Assembly (NCBI GenBank): GCA_021804305.1
Contig: JAJZKF010000001.1
Coordinates: forward strand, 1 to 21,699
DNA length: 21,699 nucleotides
Direction: 5' to 3'
Source: Microcaldota archaeon
GTDB lineage: Archaea; Micrarchaeota; Micrarchaeia; Micrarchaeales; CABMGC01
Shown: piece after piece, positions 13,670 through 21,699 of the stretch
Numbering within the stretch: position 1 is the stretch's first letter
Layout of the letters: the number at the start of each line of letters is the position of its first letter
Translations under genes and position numbers: made by a program
The notes under the pieces: generated by a model
Told to the model about the DNA's origin: nothing
The model's input: the letters and a program-made list of their open reading frames with translations, nothing else
Database searches by the model: none

Positions 13670-13942
13670 ATGGATGACGCGGCGTTTGACAGGATGCTTA
13701 GGATATGCAGGCTAAGGCTTTCGGGAAGCGAGAGGGACAGGATCAAGGCAGATATTGACAAGGTGATCACATATTTCGACACCATAGAGAGTGTTGACTG
13801 CGACGGCTACTCCCCCGCGTACCAGCCAGTGGAGATGCCTGCGCGCACAAGGGAAGACAGGACGGATGTGTTCCGGGAATCTGACAGGCTGCTGAAGAAC
13901 TCAAAGACATACAGATTCTACATGGTAGGGCCGAAGATATGA
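13670..13942 (+). CDS. gatC: Asp/Glu-tRNA amidotransferase subunit C
   Basis: 90-residue belt-like subunit that wraps GatA and GatB and stabilises the GatCAB complex. The family pattern is present: MDDAAFDRMLRICRLRLS at the N-terminus, IDKVITYFDTIESVD in the middle, and the C-terminal MPARTREDRTDVF segment. GGTGG lies 6 bases before ATG 13670; an earlier in-frame codon at 13640 would have no such site. The stop overlaps gatA as ATGA. First gene of gatC-gatA-gatB-aspS-HAD. Confidence 0.9.
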   Translation: MDDAAFDRMLRICRLRLSGSERDRIKADIDKVITYFDTIESVDCDGYSPAYQPVEMPARTREDRTDVFRESDRLLKNSKTYRFYMVGPKI

Positions 13943-15288
13943 GAAGCAGCATTGATGAATTTGAAGAGAAGGAGAAGCCTGATGGTTACTACGAGCGCAC
14001 GCTGAAGGAGCTTTCGGACATGAACCAGAAGTTCCACATATTCAGCAGAATGCCCCAAAGCATGGAACATGGTTTCCAATTCAGCGTGAAGGACAACATA
14101 TGCGTAGATGGAGTGGAGTCAAGTGCATCGGCAGAGATACTTGAAGGATACGTTCCACCGTTTGACGCGACTGCCGTGGAGAGGATGCGTGGCAGGGGAT
14201 TTTCATTCATAGGAAAGACAAAGATGGACGAGTTCGGATTTGGCACGTTTGGCATAAACTGCGCGGAGCATCCGCTGAATCCGATAAACCCGGAGTATGT
14301 GACAGGAGGATCTAGTGCAGGTGCAGCAGCTGCAACTGCTGTGATGAAATATCATGTAGCTATCGCAGAGTCGACAGGGGGGTCCATTTCATGCCCTGCT
14401 GCGTTCTGCGGAGTTGTCGGATTCACGCCCACATACGGGCTTGTATCAAGGTATGGGCTGATAGACTATGCAAACTCCCTTGACAAGATAGGGATAATGG
14501 CAAGGCGCTCTGCTGACATAAGGCATGTTTTCGATGTGATTAAAGGAAGTGACAGGTATGACACCACCTGCATAGACCGGGAAGTGAACGCAGACAAGAG
14601 GACAAAGCTCATAATCGTAGATCAGCTAATGCAGAACATTGACCAGGCAGTACTAAGCGCATTTGACAGGTTCACATCGAAGCTTGAGAGCAGGGGATAT
14701 GAAGTAGTGCACAGGTCAATACCTTTCATAGAGAAGGCCATACCTGCATATTACATAATATCCACTGCAGAAGCATCCACCAACCTTGCCAAGTACACCG
14801 GCTTCAAGTATGGAAAGAAGACTGAGGACTTCTCGCAAGGATACAACGAGTTCTTTACAGAGGCCAGGTCGAGTTTAGGGACTGAGGCAAAGAGAAGAGT
14901 GATCCTTGGAACTTTCGTTAGGAGTGCAAGCGTCAAGTCCAAGTATTACGAGAAAGCCCTCAGGCTCAGACGCATGCTTATCGAGGCCATGGGCAATGTG
15001 CTGTCAGAAGGGTTCATAATATCGCCGACGATGCCGATAATGCCACCGAAAGTGGAAGAGGCCGCAGGGCTAGACCCTGTAAAGGCGTACAGCATGGATT
15101 CCATAACGGTACCGCCAAACCTGGCAGGATTCCCACACATCTCGTTCCCTTATGATTACTCTGGGGATTTCCCCATGGGCGCGCAGCTGATAACTTCCCA
15201 CTTCAATGACTATGCGCTCATGGATTTTGCAGGAGCATGGGAAGAGGATTTTGAGTACAGGTTCAAATACAACGTTGGTTCTTTATGA
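13939..15288 (+). CDS. gatA: Asp/Glu-tRNA amidotransferase subunit A (amidase)
   Basis: 449-residue amidase-signature enzyme that hydrolyses glutamine and sends the ammonia to GatB. The Ser-cisSer-Lys triad is intact: K51 in FSVKDNI, cis-Ser S125 in TGGSSAGAA, and nucleophile S149 in ESTGGSISCPAA. Then comes FTPTYGLVSRYGLI, where the bacterial text is often FKPTYGRVSRYGL. It is slightly shorter than the usual 470-490 residues, mostly at the N-terminus. ATGA overlaps link it to gatC and gatB, so the three subunits are translated together. Confidence 0.96.
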   Translation: MRSSIDEFEEKEKPDGYYERTLKELSDMNQKFHIFSRMPQSMEHGFQFSVKDNICVDGVESSASAEILEGYVPPFDATAVERMRGRGFSFIGKTKMDEFGFGTFGINCAEHPLNPINPEYVTGGSSAGAAAATAVMKYHVAIAESTGGSISCPAAFCGVVGFTPTYGLVSRYGLIDYANSLDKIGIMARRSADIRHVFDVIKGSDRYDTTCIDREVNADKRTKLIIVDQLMQNIDQAVLSAFDRFTSKLESRGYEVVHRSIPFIEKAIPAYYIISTAEASTNLAKYTGFKYGKKTEDFSQGYNEFFTEARSSLGTEAKRRVILGTFVRSASVKSKYYEKALRLRRMLIEAMGNVLSEGFIISPTMPIMPPKVEEAAGLDPVKAYSMDSITVPPNLAGFPHISFPYDYSGDFPMGAQLITSHFNDYALMDFAGAWEEDFEYRFKYNVGSL

Positions 15289-16577
15289 AAATAGGTTTGG
15301 AGGTACACGTAGCGCTGCCGACAAAGTCAAAGCTTTTCTGCAGCTGCAGCCCCATTGCGGAGGAGCCTAACACTGCAGTGTGCCCAATATGCCTTGGCAT
15401 GCCTGGTGCAAAACCCATGCTAAACGCGGAGGCGCTGAAGATCTCAGTTGCAATAGCAAGAGCGCTTCATTGCGACATCATAGACAATGCATATTTCATA
15501 AGGAAGGTGTACTTCTATCCAGACCTGCCGAAATCATACCAGATAACCCAGCTTGATGGCGCCGTTGGAAGAGGAGGGTACGTCAGGGTAGGTGGCAAGA
15601 AAGTCAGGATAAGGAGGGTGCAGCTTGAGGAGGATCCTGCAAAGGTGGTGCGCGAGGATGAGTACTCACTACTGGACTTCAACAGATCAGGTGTGCCGCT
15701 GAACGAGATTGTGACAGAACCGGACATAGGGAGCGAGGAAGAGCTCAGGGGATTCGTCAGTGAGCTGAGAAGCATACTTTACTATGTGGGGGTGGACATA
15801 GACAGGGAGATGAAGATAGACTTAAACATCTCACTTGATGGGGAGCGCGTTGAGATAAAGAACGTTACCGGAATAAAGAACCTTATAGACGCCGAAAGGT
15901 ATGAGTGCAAGAGGCAGGGTGAGATAATCGCGGCTGGTGGCAAGGTCAAAACCGAAACTAGATCGTACAGCGCTGAGGCCATGTCCACAGTATCATCGAG
16001 AGAGAAAGAGAGTGATGAGGAATACGGATTTATCTATGACCCGGATCTGGTGATGTACCCTGCAAATACCATCCGCACTGATGAGACCCCAATAGCAAGC
16101 GAGATTGCAGAAAGGTATTCGGCACAGTACGGTACAAATGCCGAAACGGTTAAGGAGCTTGTCATGTTCGACAGGAACGCCCTTAGGCTGCTTCGCCACG
16201 GAGCCGGCAATGGCAAGATAGGCACGGCAATAAATGCCATATCCATGCTTAGGAGGACAGACGCCATGGACATAGATGAGAAGAACTTTGACAGGATGCT
16301 CGAGTATATGGGGCGAGGGATGCTCCTTAGTGATGATGCGATAAAGGCGCTTAAGGCAGGAAATGATGTGGAGATGTCCGCAGGTGCCGTAAGTGCTGAG
16401 GAGATAGACAAGGCAATAATGGAGGTTGTGGAATCGAGAAAGGACCTCGTCGCGGAGTATTCCACAAACCACAAGGCATTCAACTTCATAGTAGGCCTGA
16501 TCCTAAAGAAGTATAAGGTAAGCCCCAGATATGTATCCGAAAGGCTTAGCAAGGTGCTGGAGACAAAGCTTAAATAG
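15285..16577 (+). CDS. gatB: Asp/Glu-tRNA amidotransferase subunit B
   Basis: 430 residues. Binds the mischarged tRNA, activates the Asp or Glu side chain with ATP and amidates it using ammonia from GatA. The cradle domain begins at the first residue (MKIGLEVHVALPTKSKLFCS). Zinc-type cysteines are C19, C21, C33 and C36 (CSC and CPICLG). Other family marks are YFYPDLPKSYQITQ, LEEDPAK, DFNRSGVPLNEIVTEPD and YEYKRQ-like YECKRQ. The C-terminal helical and tail domains are present but the whole is shorter than bacterial GatB (about 475 residues). It is GatB rather than archaeal GatE, because there is no inserted AspRS-like domain and GatC and GatA are adjacent. Confidence 0.96.
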   Translation: MKIGLEVHVALPTKSKLFCSCSPIAEEPNTAVCPICLGMPGAKPMLNAEALKISVAIARALHCDIIDNAYFIRKVYFYPDLPKSYQITQLDGAVGRGGYVRVGGKKVRIRRVQLEEDPAKVVREDEYSLLDFNRSGVPLNEIVTEPDIGSEEELRGFVSELRSILYYVGVDIDREMKIDLNISLDGERVEIKNVTGIKNLIDAERYECKRQGEIIAAGGKVKTETRSYSAEAMSTVSSREKESDEEYGFIYDPDLVMYPANTIRTDETPIASEIAERYSAQYGTNAETVKELVMFDRNALRLLRHGAGNGKIGTAINAISMLRRTDAMDIDEKNFDRMLEYMGRGMLLSDDAIKALKAGNDVEMSAGAVSAEEIDKAIMEVVESRKDLVAEYSTNHKAFNFIVGLILKKYKVSPRYVSERLSKVLETKLK

Positions 16578-16583
16578 TTAGGT

Positions 16584-16601
16584 AATCAGTTTTATCTGAT
16601 T
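16584..16601 (+). other. Stem-loop between gatB and aspS
   Basis: AATCAG (16584-16589) pairs with CTGATT (16596-16601) over a TTTTAT loop, filling the 28-base gap before aspS ATG 16606. It may be a processing or attenuation site, or may cover the translation start; the T-rich loop could also be a weak TATA element. Confidence 0.35.
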
Positions 16602-16605
16602 TCTA

Positions 16606-18387
16606 ATGGATGAATTTGACTGCGGCAGCATAAACGAGGGTCACATAGGAAAGGAAGTTACAATGCATGGCTGGTGCAGGTACATACGTGATCACGGAGG
16701 AAAGCTGTTCATAGACCTGGCAGACATACATGGATCGACCCAGCTCGTTTTTGAAAAATCGATTAAAGAGGAGGCGGATAGGCTTGGAAAGGAGTTTGTG
16801 ATATCAGCCACAGGAACAGTTGAAAAGAGGGAGCCCGATACTGAAGATGCCACCAACCCTACAGGAAAGGTGGAACTGTACGTAAAATCCATGGAGGTGA
16901 TGAGCCAGTCGCTGGTGCCCCCTTTCGAGCTGATAGAGGAGAAGGAGAAGTTTCTGGCTAATGAGGAGCTTAGGCTAAGATATCGCTACCTTGACCTGCG
17001 CAGAAGGCCGATGATAGCCAATGTGCTGCTCAGGGACAGGATCACCAAAGCTGCAAGGAAGTACTTCTGGGAGAGGGGATTCTTGGATCTTGAGACCCCG
17101 GCCCTAGTCAAGGATAATTACGAGACAGGATCGCGCACGCTGCTTGTGCCTTCAAGGATAGAGAAGGGGAAGTTTTATGCGCTTGCCCAGTCGCCCCAGA
17201 TATACAAGCAGATACTGATGGTGTCAGGCATAGACAAGTACTTCCAGATAGCAAGGTGCTTCAGGGATGAGGATCCTAGAGAGGACAGACAGCTCGAACA
17301 CACGCAGATAGATCTTGAAGTATCTTTCAAGGACGAAAAATACATACAGGGGACTGTGGAGAAACTGTTCGAACGCATATTCAAGGAGGCCGTAGGGATA
17401 GAACTAAAGACCCCGTTCCAGCACATGACACATGCAGATGCGGTGAGGGACTATGGAAGCGACAAGCCGGACATGCGCTTCGCAAACAAGATAGTAGATA
17501 TAACTGGGGAGCTCGGAGGGATACAGTACAATATACTGAAAAGAATAATAGAGTCCAGGGGATACGTCAAGGCAATAGCCTTTGGCGCCGATTTTGACGG
17601 GGCTAAAGGAAGGCTTGACAAGAATTTCATGCTCAAGATGATAGACCTTGCAAAGCTCTTCGGCCTGAGGGGGCTAACATGGCTGTATGTGAAGGGAGGG
17701 AGGATACATTCTGAGCCGGAGAGCATAGCAGAATCGCTAGGTACATGCGAAGAGCGCATTAGATCCAGGCTCGGAGCCAAGGAAGGGGACATTATCATAA
17801 TGGGCGCAGACCTTTCGGAGAGGATCCTTCTTGACGCAATGGGAAGGCTTAGGAAAGCGATAGGGGACAAGGTGGGGATTTATGATTCGAAGTATGCATT
17901 CCTATGGGTTGATGAATTCCCTCTTTTCGAGGTGAACGAGGTGACTGGAAAGGCGATGCCGGCGCACAACCCTTTCACTGCGCCAACGGAATCCACCATA
18001 GGTTTCCTAGACACGGCACCGGAGAAGGTCAGGGGAAGGCAGTACGACCTGGTCCTCAATGGCGAGGAACTTGGCAGCGGCGCGATAAGGATAAACGATC
18101 CCAAGCTGCAGAGGAAGATAATGAGGATGTTCGGGATGGACGACGAAGCCATAGACAGGAATTTCGGCTTCTTCATCGAGGCATTATCGTACGGCACGCC
18201 TGTTGAAGGGGGCATGGGGCTTGGGCTGGACAGGATAACTGCAATGCTCGCAGGATCCCAGAACATACGCGACTTCATACTATTCCCCAAGAGCAAGAAG
18301 TTTGAGTCCTCAGTGGACATGTCGCCTTCGCAAGTGAGCCAGAAACGGCTCAAGGAGGATTATGGGCTTGAGTTCAAGGAGACGTGA
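16606..18387 (+). CDS. aspS: Aspartyl-tRNA synthetase, bacterial type, probably non-discriminating
   Basis: 593-residue class II synthetase. Domain order: OB-fold anticodon domain (about 1-105), catalytic domain with motif 1 around FLDLETP (159-165) and motif 2 FRDEDPREDR (219-228), an inserted GAD domain (about 260-410), then the rest of the catalytic domain with LWVDEFPLFE and motif 3 GMGLGLDRI. The GAD insertion and length mark the bacterial form; archaeal AspRS is about 430 residues. H30 (RDHGG) is the residue reported in bacterial non-discriminating AspRS, which would also charge tRNA-Asn. The loop usually reading PEGARDF is ETGSRTL here. Located right behind gatCAB, it likely supplies Asp-tRNA-Asn for amidation. 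The bacterial form in an archaeal setting suggests horizontal transfer. Confidence 0.94.
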   Translation: MDEFDCGSINEGHIGKEVTMHGWCRYIRDHGGKLFIDLADIHGSTQLVFEKSIKEEADRLGKEFVISATGTVEKREPDTEDATNPTGKVELYVKSMEVMSQSLVPPFELIEEKEKFLANEELRLRYRYLDLRRRPMIANVLLRDRITKAARKYFWERGFLDLETPALVKDNYETGSRTLLVPSRIEKGKFYALAQSPQIYKQILMVSGIDKYFQIARCFRDEDPREDRQLEHTQIDLEVSFKDEKYIQGTVEKLFERIFKEAVGIELKTPFQHMTHADAVRDYGSDKPDMRFANKIVDITGELGGIQYNILKRIIESRGYVKAIAFGADFDGAKGRLDKNFMLKMIDLAKLFGLRGLTWLYVKGGRIHSEPESIAESLGTCEERIRSRLGAKEGDIIIMGADLSERILLDAMGRLRKAIGDKVGIYDSKYAFLWVDEFPLFEVNEVTGKAMPAHNPFTAPTESTIGFLDTAPEKVRGRQYDLVLNGEELGSGAIRINDPKLQRKIMRMFGMDDEAIDRNFGFFIEALSYGTPVEGGMGLGLDRITAMLAGSQNIRDFILFPKSKKFESSVDMSPSQVSQKRLKEDYGLEFKET

Positions 18388-18391
18388 TTAT

Positions 18392-18994
18392 ATGATAAAG
18401 ATCATTGTATTCGACATAGGCGGAGTGCTGATAAAATACGACGACAGGATGTATTACAAATACCTTTCAAGGAAGCATGATATAGACAGTGATGCGTTCT
18501 TCAAGGCAATATCAAAGTACTCCGAACAGGTTGACGCGGGAAAGATAACAACTTCGCAGCTAGAGGAGAAAATGTCGCATGCCATTGGAATACCGAAATC
18601 TGAGATAGGATATGACAAGTTCTTTCCCAACATAGCAAAGCCGAACAGGCCGGTTGAGAGGCTTGCAAGGAAGCTCTCGGAGAGATATGATATCGCAGTG
18701 CTTAGCAATGTGAACAAATCAAGGCATACGGCAGTCTTGAACGTTGTTGTTGACGGGAAGGTCTTCAAGCACGAATTCTTATCTTACAAAATCGGCGACA
18801 TAAAGCCCCATCTCAAGGTGTACAGATACATGATCAAGAAACTTGGGGTGAAGCCAGGCGAGATACTTTTTATAGATGACAAGAAGGAGAACATAGATGC
18901 TGCTAAGAGGCTTGGCATAAATGGCATAGTGTACCAGAACATAGGGCAGCTGGAAAGGGATGTGAAGAGGGCATTGGGTACGGCCAGGATATAG
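18392..18994 (+). CDS. HAD-superfamily phosphatase, YihX/epoxide-hydrolase-N-terminal-like
   Basis: 200-residue phosphatase-like protein. Motif I is VFDIGGVLIKYD (nucleophile D8; the second Asp is replaced by Gly, as is usual in the FDxGGV subfamily). Motif II is the VLSNVNKS segment, the motif III Lys is in GDIKPHLKVY, and motif IV is LFIDDKKENIDAAKR. A small helical cap lies between. It resembles sugar-phosphate phosphatases such as YihX, but the substrate is unknown. ATG 18392 is 4 bases after the aspS stop with GTGAT just upstream; an earlier in-frame start at 18362 lies within aspS and is not preferred. Last gene of the gatC operon, followed by a hairpin. Confidence 0.85.
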   Translation: MIKIIVFDIGGVLIKYDDRMYYKYLSRKHDIDSDAFFKAISKYSEQVDAGKITTSQLEEKMSHAIGIPKSEIGYDKFFPNIAKPNRPVERLARKLSERYDIAVLSNVNKSRHTAVLNVVVDGKVFKHEFLSYKIGDIKPHLKVYRYMIKKLGVKPGEILFIDDKKENIDAAKRLGINGIVYQNIGQLERDVKRALGTARI

Positions 18995-19014
18995 TGCCTA
19001 AAGCAAGGCATTTG
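18995..19014 (+). terminator. Possible terminator hairpin after the gatCAB-aspS-HAD operon
   Basis: TGCCT (18995-18999) pairs with AGGCA (19006-19010) directly after the HAD stop and is followed by TTTG. The stem is short, so confidence is low. Confidence 0.35.
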
Positions 19015-19054
19015 TCATCCCCATACTTAGTGATAGAAAACATGTCTCTTAAGT

Positions 19055-19142
19055 AGCTGGGTTAACAATGCAATGCAGCTTATAGCGCAAAGGTTCCTCT
19101 TTCTCTGACCCTTATACAGGGTGTGTGCAGAGATTTATAAGG
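19055..19142. other. Intergenic hairpins and a TATA-like box, function unknown
   Basis: The 238 bases between the convergent HAD and glnA genes hold no protein gene that I can support. AGCTG/CAGCT (19055-19059, 19076-19080) and a longer stem are visible: CTCTG-ACCCT (19103-19112) pairs with AGGGT (19118-19122) and CAGAG (19128-19132), with GTGTG bulged on the 3' side. TTTATAAG at about 19134-19141 is TATA-like. A promoter here has no obvious gene to serve, so a small RNA is possible. Confidence 0.3.
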
Positions 19143-19212
19143 CAGCTACAAACACGACAACCGGCAAATAACACGCTTGCATATTAAGAGTCAGGTACTA
19201 GCCCCATTCCTG

Positions 19213-19229
19213 CGTACGTGACACGTACG
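19213..19229. repeat. 17-base perfect palindrome next to the glnA stop
   Basis: CGTACGTG-A-CACGTACG lies 3 bases past the glnA stop codon. As RNA it forms a 7-bp stem with a GAC loop; as DNA it could bind a dimeric protein. No T run follows in the glnA direction. Confidence 0.6.
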
Positions 19230-19232
19230 AGG

Positions 19233-20654
19233 TCATCCGTCCAGATACCGATAGATCTCGGCAGGGTGGGGGAAGGAGGCCATTTCCATGCACTCCTTTC
19301 GCTTCAGGTCCAGATAGGTTTCAAGGACCTCGTTTCCGAAAACAGGCTTTAGGAAGGCGTTATCGGACTCAAGCTCATCCAGGGCATCGCTCAGGCTCCT
19401 TGGTATCTCACGTACACCTAGCTTCGTGCGCTCCTCCTTGCCCATGTGCCATATGTTCTGTGAAATGACAGGATCTCCAGGATCGGATTTCTTCTTAACT
19501 CCATCCAGGGCAGCCATCAATATCGCAGAGAATGCAAGATAAGGATTTGCAGTAGGGTCCGGAGCCCTGTACTCCAGGCGCTTTGCCTTCTCGGATCCCT
19601 TGAAATATGTAGGCACCCTGACCACCGCACTCCTGTTCGACTTGCTCCATGCAAGGTATACAGGCGCCTCGAATCCGGGTATCAGCCTGCGGTAGCTGTT
19701 CACTGTGGGTGACACTATGGCAGAAAGTGCGCGGGCATGCTCAAGGATGCCACCTATGGCATACCTACCCGTGTCGCTAAGCTCCGCGTATGCATCCCCC
19801 TTGTCATACATGGCGTTCTTCCCATCTAGGGACCAGAGGCTGAAGTGGGTGTGCATCCCGGTGCCATTGTCCCCGTACATGGGCTTTGGCATGAACGTGG
19901 CTACCGTGGCGTTCCTCCTCGCGACGTTCTTTACCACGTATTTGAGTGTCTGAAGGTTGTCCGCAGTCTTGACCAATGTGGAGTACTTGAAATTTATCTC
20001 GCACTGGCCAGCAGTTGCTACCTCGTGGTGCGCAGCCTCTATCTCGAATCCAAAGCTGTCCACAAGAGTGTTTATTATCTCGGACCTTATGTCGCCAAGC
20101 TGGTCTACTGGCTCGGCAGGATAGTAGCCTTCCTTGTGCCTTATTATGTATCCGCCATTGCCTTCCCATGGCGCTTCCCTGGCGTGTATCTTGTATCCTA
20201 TCCCAGAGCTTGGCATGGCCATGTCCATGCTGACAGAATCGAATATGAAAAACTCAGGTTCAGGGCCAAAATAGCTGCTGTATCCCAGTTCCCTCTGGTG
20301 CTTTTCCGCACTCTCTGCAATGCACCTTGGGTCCCTTTCGAACCTGCCCTCACTGGCGCCGCGGTGAACCTCTGCAAGCATCCTCGCAACGCCGTTTGAC
20401 CAGGGTATTAGGCGGACGGTATCGGGTATTGGCACCAGGACCATATCGCTCTCGTATATCTCCGTGAATCCCCTTATGCTGCTTCCGTCCAGCTTTCCGA
20501 ATCCCTCGCTGAACGACGCCTTGTCGAACGGGTTTGCCGGAATAGTTATGTGCTGAAGGCTACCGAAAAGATCGGTGAACTGCAGGTCTACCCATTTCAC
20601 ACCGTGGCCTTTCAAATACCCTATCGCAGCATCTACTTGTTCTTCCGTAGCCAT
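19233..20654 (-). CDS. glnA: Glutamine synthetase, type I
   Basis: 473-residue enzyme making glutamine from glutamate, ammonia and ATP; active as a dodecamer. The N-terminal beta-grasp domain contains [19 protein letters not shown]. Catalytic-domain marks are [10 protein letters not shown] (130-139, metal ligands), [14 protein letters not shown] (209-222), [10 protein letters not shown] (263-272), NRSAVVRVP and [17 protein letters not shown]. The adenylylation segment of GSI-beta enzymes (NLYDLP) is replaced by NIWHMG without Tyr, so it is the non-adenylylated GSI-alpha type. I chose ATG 20654 because homology begins there; a GTG at 20744 would add 30 residues unlike any GS. It provides glutamine, the nitrogen donor used by GatCAB. 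Confidence 0.95.
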   Translation of the reverse strand: MATEEQVDAAIGYLKGHGVKWVDLQFTDLFGSLQHITIPANPFDKASFSEGFGKLDGSSIRGFTEIYESDMVLVPIPDTVRLIPWSNGVARMLAEVHRGASEGRFERDPRCIAESAEKHQRELGYSSYFGPEPEFFIFDSVSMDMAMPSSGIGYKIHAREAPWEGNGGYIIRHKEGYYPAEPVDQLGDIRSEIINTLVDSFGFEIEAAHHEVATAGQCEINFKYSTLVKTADNLQTLKYVVKNVARRNATVATFMPKPMYGDNGTGMHTHFSLWSLDGKNAMYDKGDAYAELSDTGRYAIGGILEHARALSAIVSPTVNSYRRLIPGFEAPVYLAWSKSNRSAVVRVPTYFKGSEKAKRLEYRAPDPTANPYLAFSAILMAALDGVKKKSDPGDPVISQNIWHMGKEERTKLGVREIPRSLSDALDELESDNAFLKPVFGNEVLETYLDLKRKECMEMASFPHPAEIYRYLDG

Positions 20655-20773
20655 TTTATCCCCACGAGGAGTAGTAAACCGTGCGCAGTTAATAATCTTC
20701 ACTGCAAATTTCCGCGCCGGGATTATATGGGGAGTGCTATGCACATATTTTAAATTGCTAAGGCCATATATTA
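20655..20773 (-). promoter_or_regulatory. glnA upstream region with TATA candidates
   Basis: Two A/T boxes stand upstream on the minus strand: ATTTAAAATATG (about 20743-20754) and TAATATATGG (about 20764-20773). The first predicts a leader of about 70 bases. GTGGGGAT a few bases before the ATG may be the ribosome site. No known nitrogen operator is recognisable. Confidence 0.35.
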
Positions 20774-20817
20774 GTCCCCGCAGTGCATTTTCAGGTGTAC
20801 CGTCGCAGATGCACAGA

Positions 20818-21543
20818 TCACGGCCTATGCCTGTCGCTTATCCTGTTTCCATAAAGGTCGTAAAAGCTTGCATGTGCAAAATCGAATAGCTCGTTGTTCA
20901 GCATGGGTATGTGCTCTTCGGTGCCGTAGCCGACACGGCTGCCTATTATCAATCTGTTGAAAGCTGGCGCGTTCACAAGCCGTATTGCGCCATTATATTC
21001 CTTGTAGTGCCTGTGCATGCCTTCGCCCACCTCGGCAACAAGCCAGGCCTTGCTGTCAGTGCCATTGACAGAAGCGGCTATGTGGCCATGGCCGCATGCT
21101 ATGTATCCCTTTTTAACCGCATCTGCAGAGGGCATGGCATTGCCATGCATCAAGGCGACATCTTCCAGTAGCACCTCCTTGCTGACCTCGACATCGAAAC
21201 CCATCTCCGCAAGCATAGTGTCCAGGTATGCGTCGTGGTTTCCGCGCGCTATCCTCACCTCGAAGCCTTCGAGGGCGCTGAAGAATTCGCGTATGAGCGA
21301 CTTCTCGGCTAAGGTGACATGGCCTATGCTGTCCTTCACATCCCCTAAAAGCACCAGGGACTTCGAGCGGTTTGCCTTGCATATGGAGACCAACTCCTGC
21401 GCCATCTTTGCAGTGGCCCTTGGAAAGGATATCTTGGACTCCTCAAACTTCGCTTCGATGCCTATGTGGAGGTCTCCGGCAACCACTACACGTTCGCCTT
21501 CCACCAGAAGGGCAGGCACCCCGTTTATGAATGAGATTGGCAA
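20818..21543 (-). CDS. Archaeal metallophosphoesterase (SbcD-related family)
   Basis: 241-residue calcineurin-like phosphoesterase. All metal motifs are present in order: GDLHIG (D24, H26), LLGDVKD (D68), RGNHD (101-104), the MHGN His (H133) and GHGHIA (151-156). It belongs to the archaeal family of putative phosphoesterases related to SbcD/Mre11; members are often near DNA repair helicase genes, but none lies here. The start is TTG 21543, since no ATG precedes the first motif. The substrate (DNA, cyclic nucleotide or phosphoester) is unknown. Confidence 0.88.
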   Translation of the reverse strand: MPISFINGVPALLVEGERVVVAGDLHIGIEAKFEESKISFPRATAKMAQELVSICKANRSKSLVLLGDVKDSIGHVTLAEKSLIREFFSALEGFEVRIARGNHDAYLDTMLAEMGFDVEVSKEVLLEDVALMHGNAMPSADAVKKGYIACGHGHIAASVNGTDSKAWLVAEVGEGMHRHYKEYNGAIRLVNAPAFNRLIIGSRVGYGTEEHIPMLNNELFDFAHASFYDLYGNRISDRHRP

Positions 21544-21584
21544 ATTATCACATGATGCGCATGGATAATGGCTGCCGCATAGCC

Positions 21585-21626
21585 TTTATATGTTCTGGTC
21601 GAAGATATCTAATTGGGTCTTGAGGA
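21585..21626 (+). promoter_or_regulatory. Promoter and ribosome site of the M50 protease gene
   Basis: TTTATATG at 21585-21592 lies 41-48 bases before ATG 21633, predicting a leader of about 20 bases. GAGGA at 21622-21626 is 6 bases before the ATG. Confidence 0.5.
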
Positions 21627-21632
21627 ATTTTG

Positions 21633-21699
21633 ATGGCAAATGGCACAGTTTCCATAGGCAAGATATTCGGAATAGGGATAGAGCTTCACTGGATGTTCA
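21633..21699 (+). CDS. M50-family site-2 protease, N-terminal fragment
   Basis: Only 22 codons are inside the window; the gene runs off the right edge. The peptide MANGTVSIGKIFGIGIELHW followed by MF matches the opening of SpoIVFB-like M50 intramembrane proteases (typically xLGRIFGIPIxxHWTF), in which this segment leads into the first membrane helix. The HExxH zinc motif would come just beyond the end. It has its own TATA box and a GAGGA site. The call rests on a short match and is tentative. Confidence 0.6.
   Translation, partial: MANGTVSIGKIFGIGIELHWMF

Noticed and set aside
20655..20744. 30-residue N-terminal extension of glutamine synthetase from a GTG
   Set aside because: The extension has no GS similarity and covers the TATA region; the family starts at ATG 20654.
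1..21699. CRISPR array, insertion sequence or prophage
   Set aside because: No regularly spaced repeats, transposase or phage structural genes were seen on either strand.

Overview
The window reads as a gene-dense stretch of an archaeal chromosome. The archaeal signals are: an archaeal release factor aRF1, a histone-fold protein, archaeal-type seryl-tRNA synthetase, a tRNA-Ser gene with a bulge-helix-bulge (BHB) intron and no encoded CCA, GGTG-type ribosome sites, TATA boxes 25-30 bases ahead of starts, and coding dominated by ATA (Ile) and AGG/AGA (Arg) codons. Tight ATGA overlaps, overlapping convergent genes and a bacterial-type aspartyl-tRNA synthetase would fit a small-genome DPANN archaeon (for example a Micrarchaeota/ARMAN-like lineage). 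That placement is inference; no 16S rRNA gene is present.

Layout. 1-92 is a perfect inverted copy of 1163-1254 fused to a 5'-truncated serS, so the left edge is probably chimeric. 93-2682 (+): serS end, a HAD phosphatase, prf1. 2788-3036 (+): histone. 3014-5202: divergent glycosyltransferases (a GlcNAc-1-phosphate transferase on -, a membrane GT2 on +). 5192-8213 (-): M1 aminopeptidase and a BCP/PrxQ peroxiredoxin in one operon. 8303-9903 (+): an unrecognised two-repeat protein coupled to a SelB-like protein whose GTPase domain is degenerate. 9900-10469 (-): membrane PLD-like protein. 10596-11288 (+): exported SIMPL/DUF541 protein. 11346-12149 (-): prephenate dehydratase. 12255-13232 (+): aspartate carbamoyltransferase catalytic chain. 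13233-13461: no protein gene, but many potential RNA helices. 13462-13587 (-): tRNA-Ser(UGA). 13670-18994 (+): gatC-gatA-gatB-aspS-HAD operon. 19233-21543 (-): glutamine synthetase and an archaeal metallophosphoesterase. 21633-end (+): start of an M50 site-2 protease.

How the genes fit together. The clearest functional unit is gatCAB-aspS: a presumably non-discriminating AspRS would charge tRNA-Asn with Asp, and GatCAB would amidate it using glutamine. Translation is a recurring theme (serS, prf1, tRNA-Ser, gatCAB, aspS, SelB-like protein). The most novel-looking part is the 8303-9903 pair: an unknown protein whose two repeats share 42 identical bases, followed within 3 bases by a translation-factor-like protein without a P-loop.
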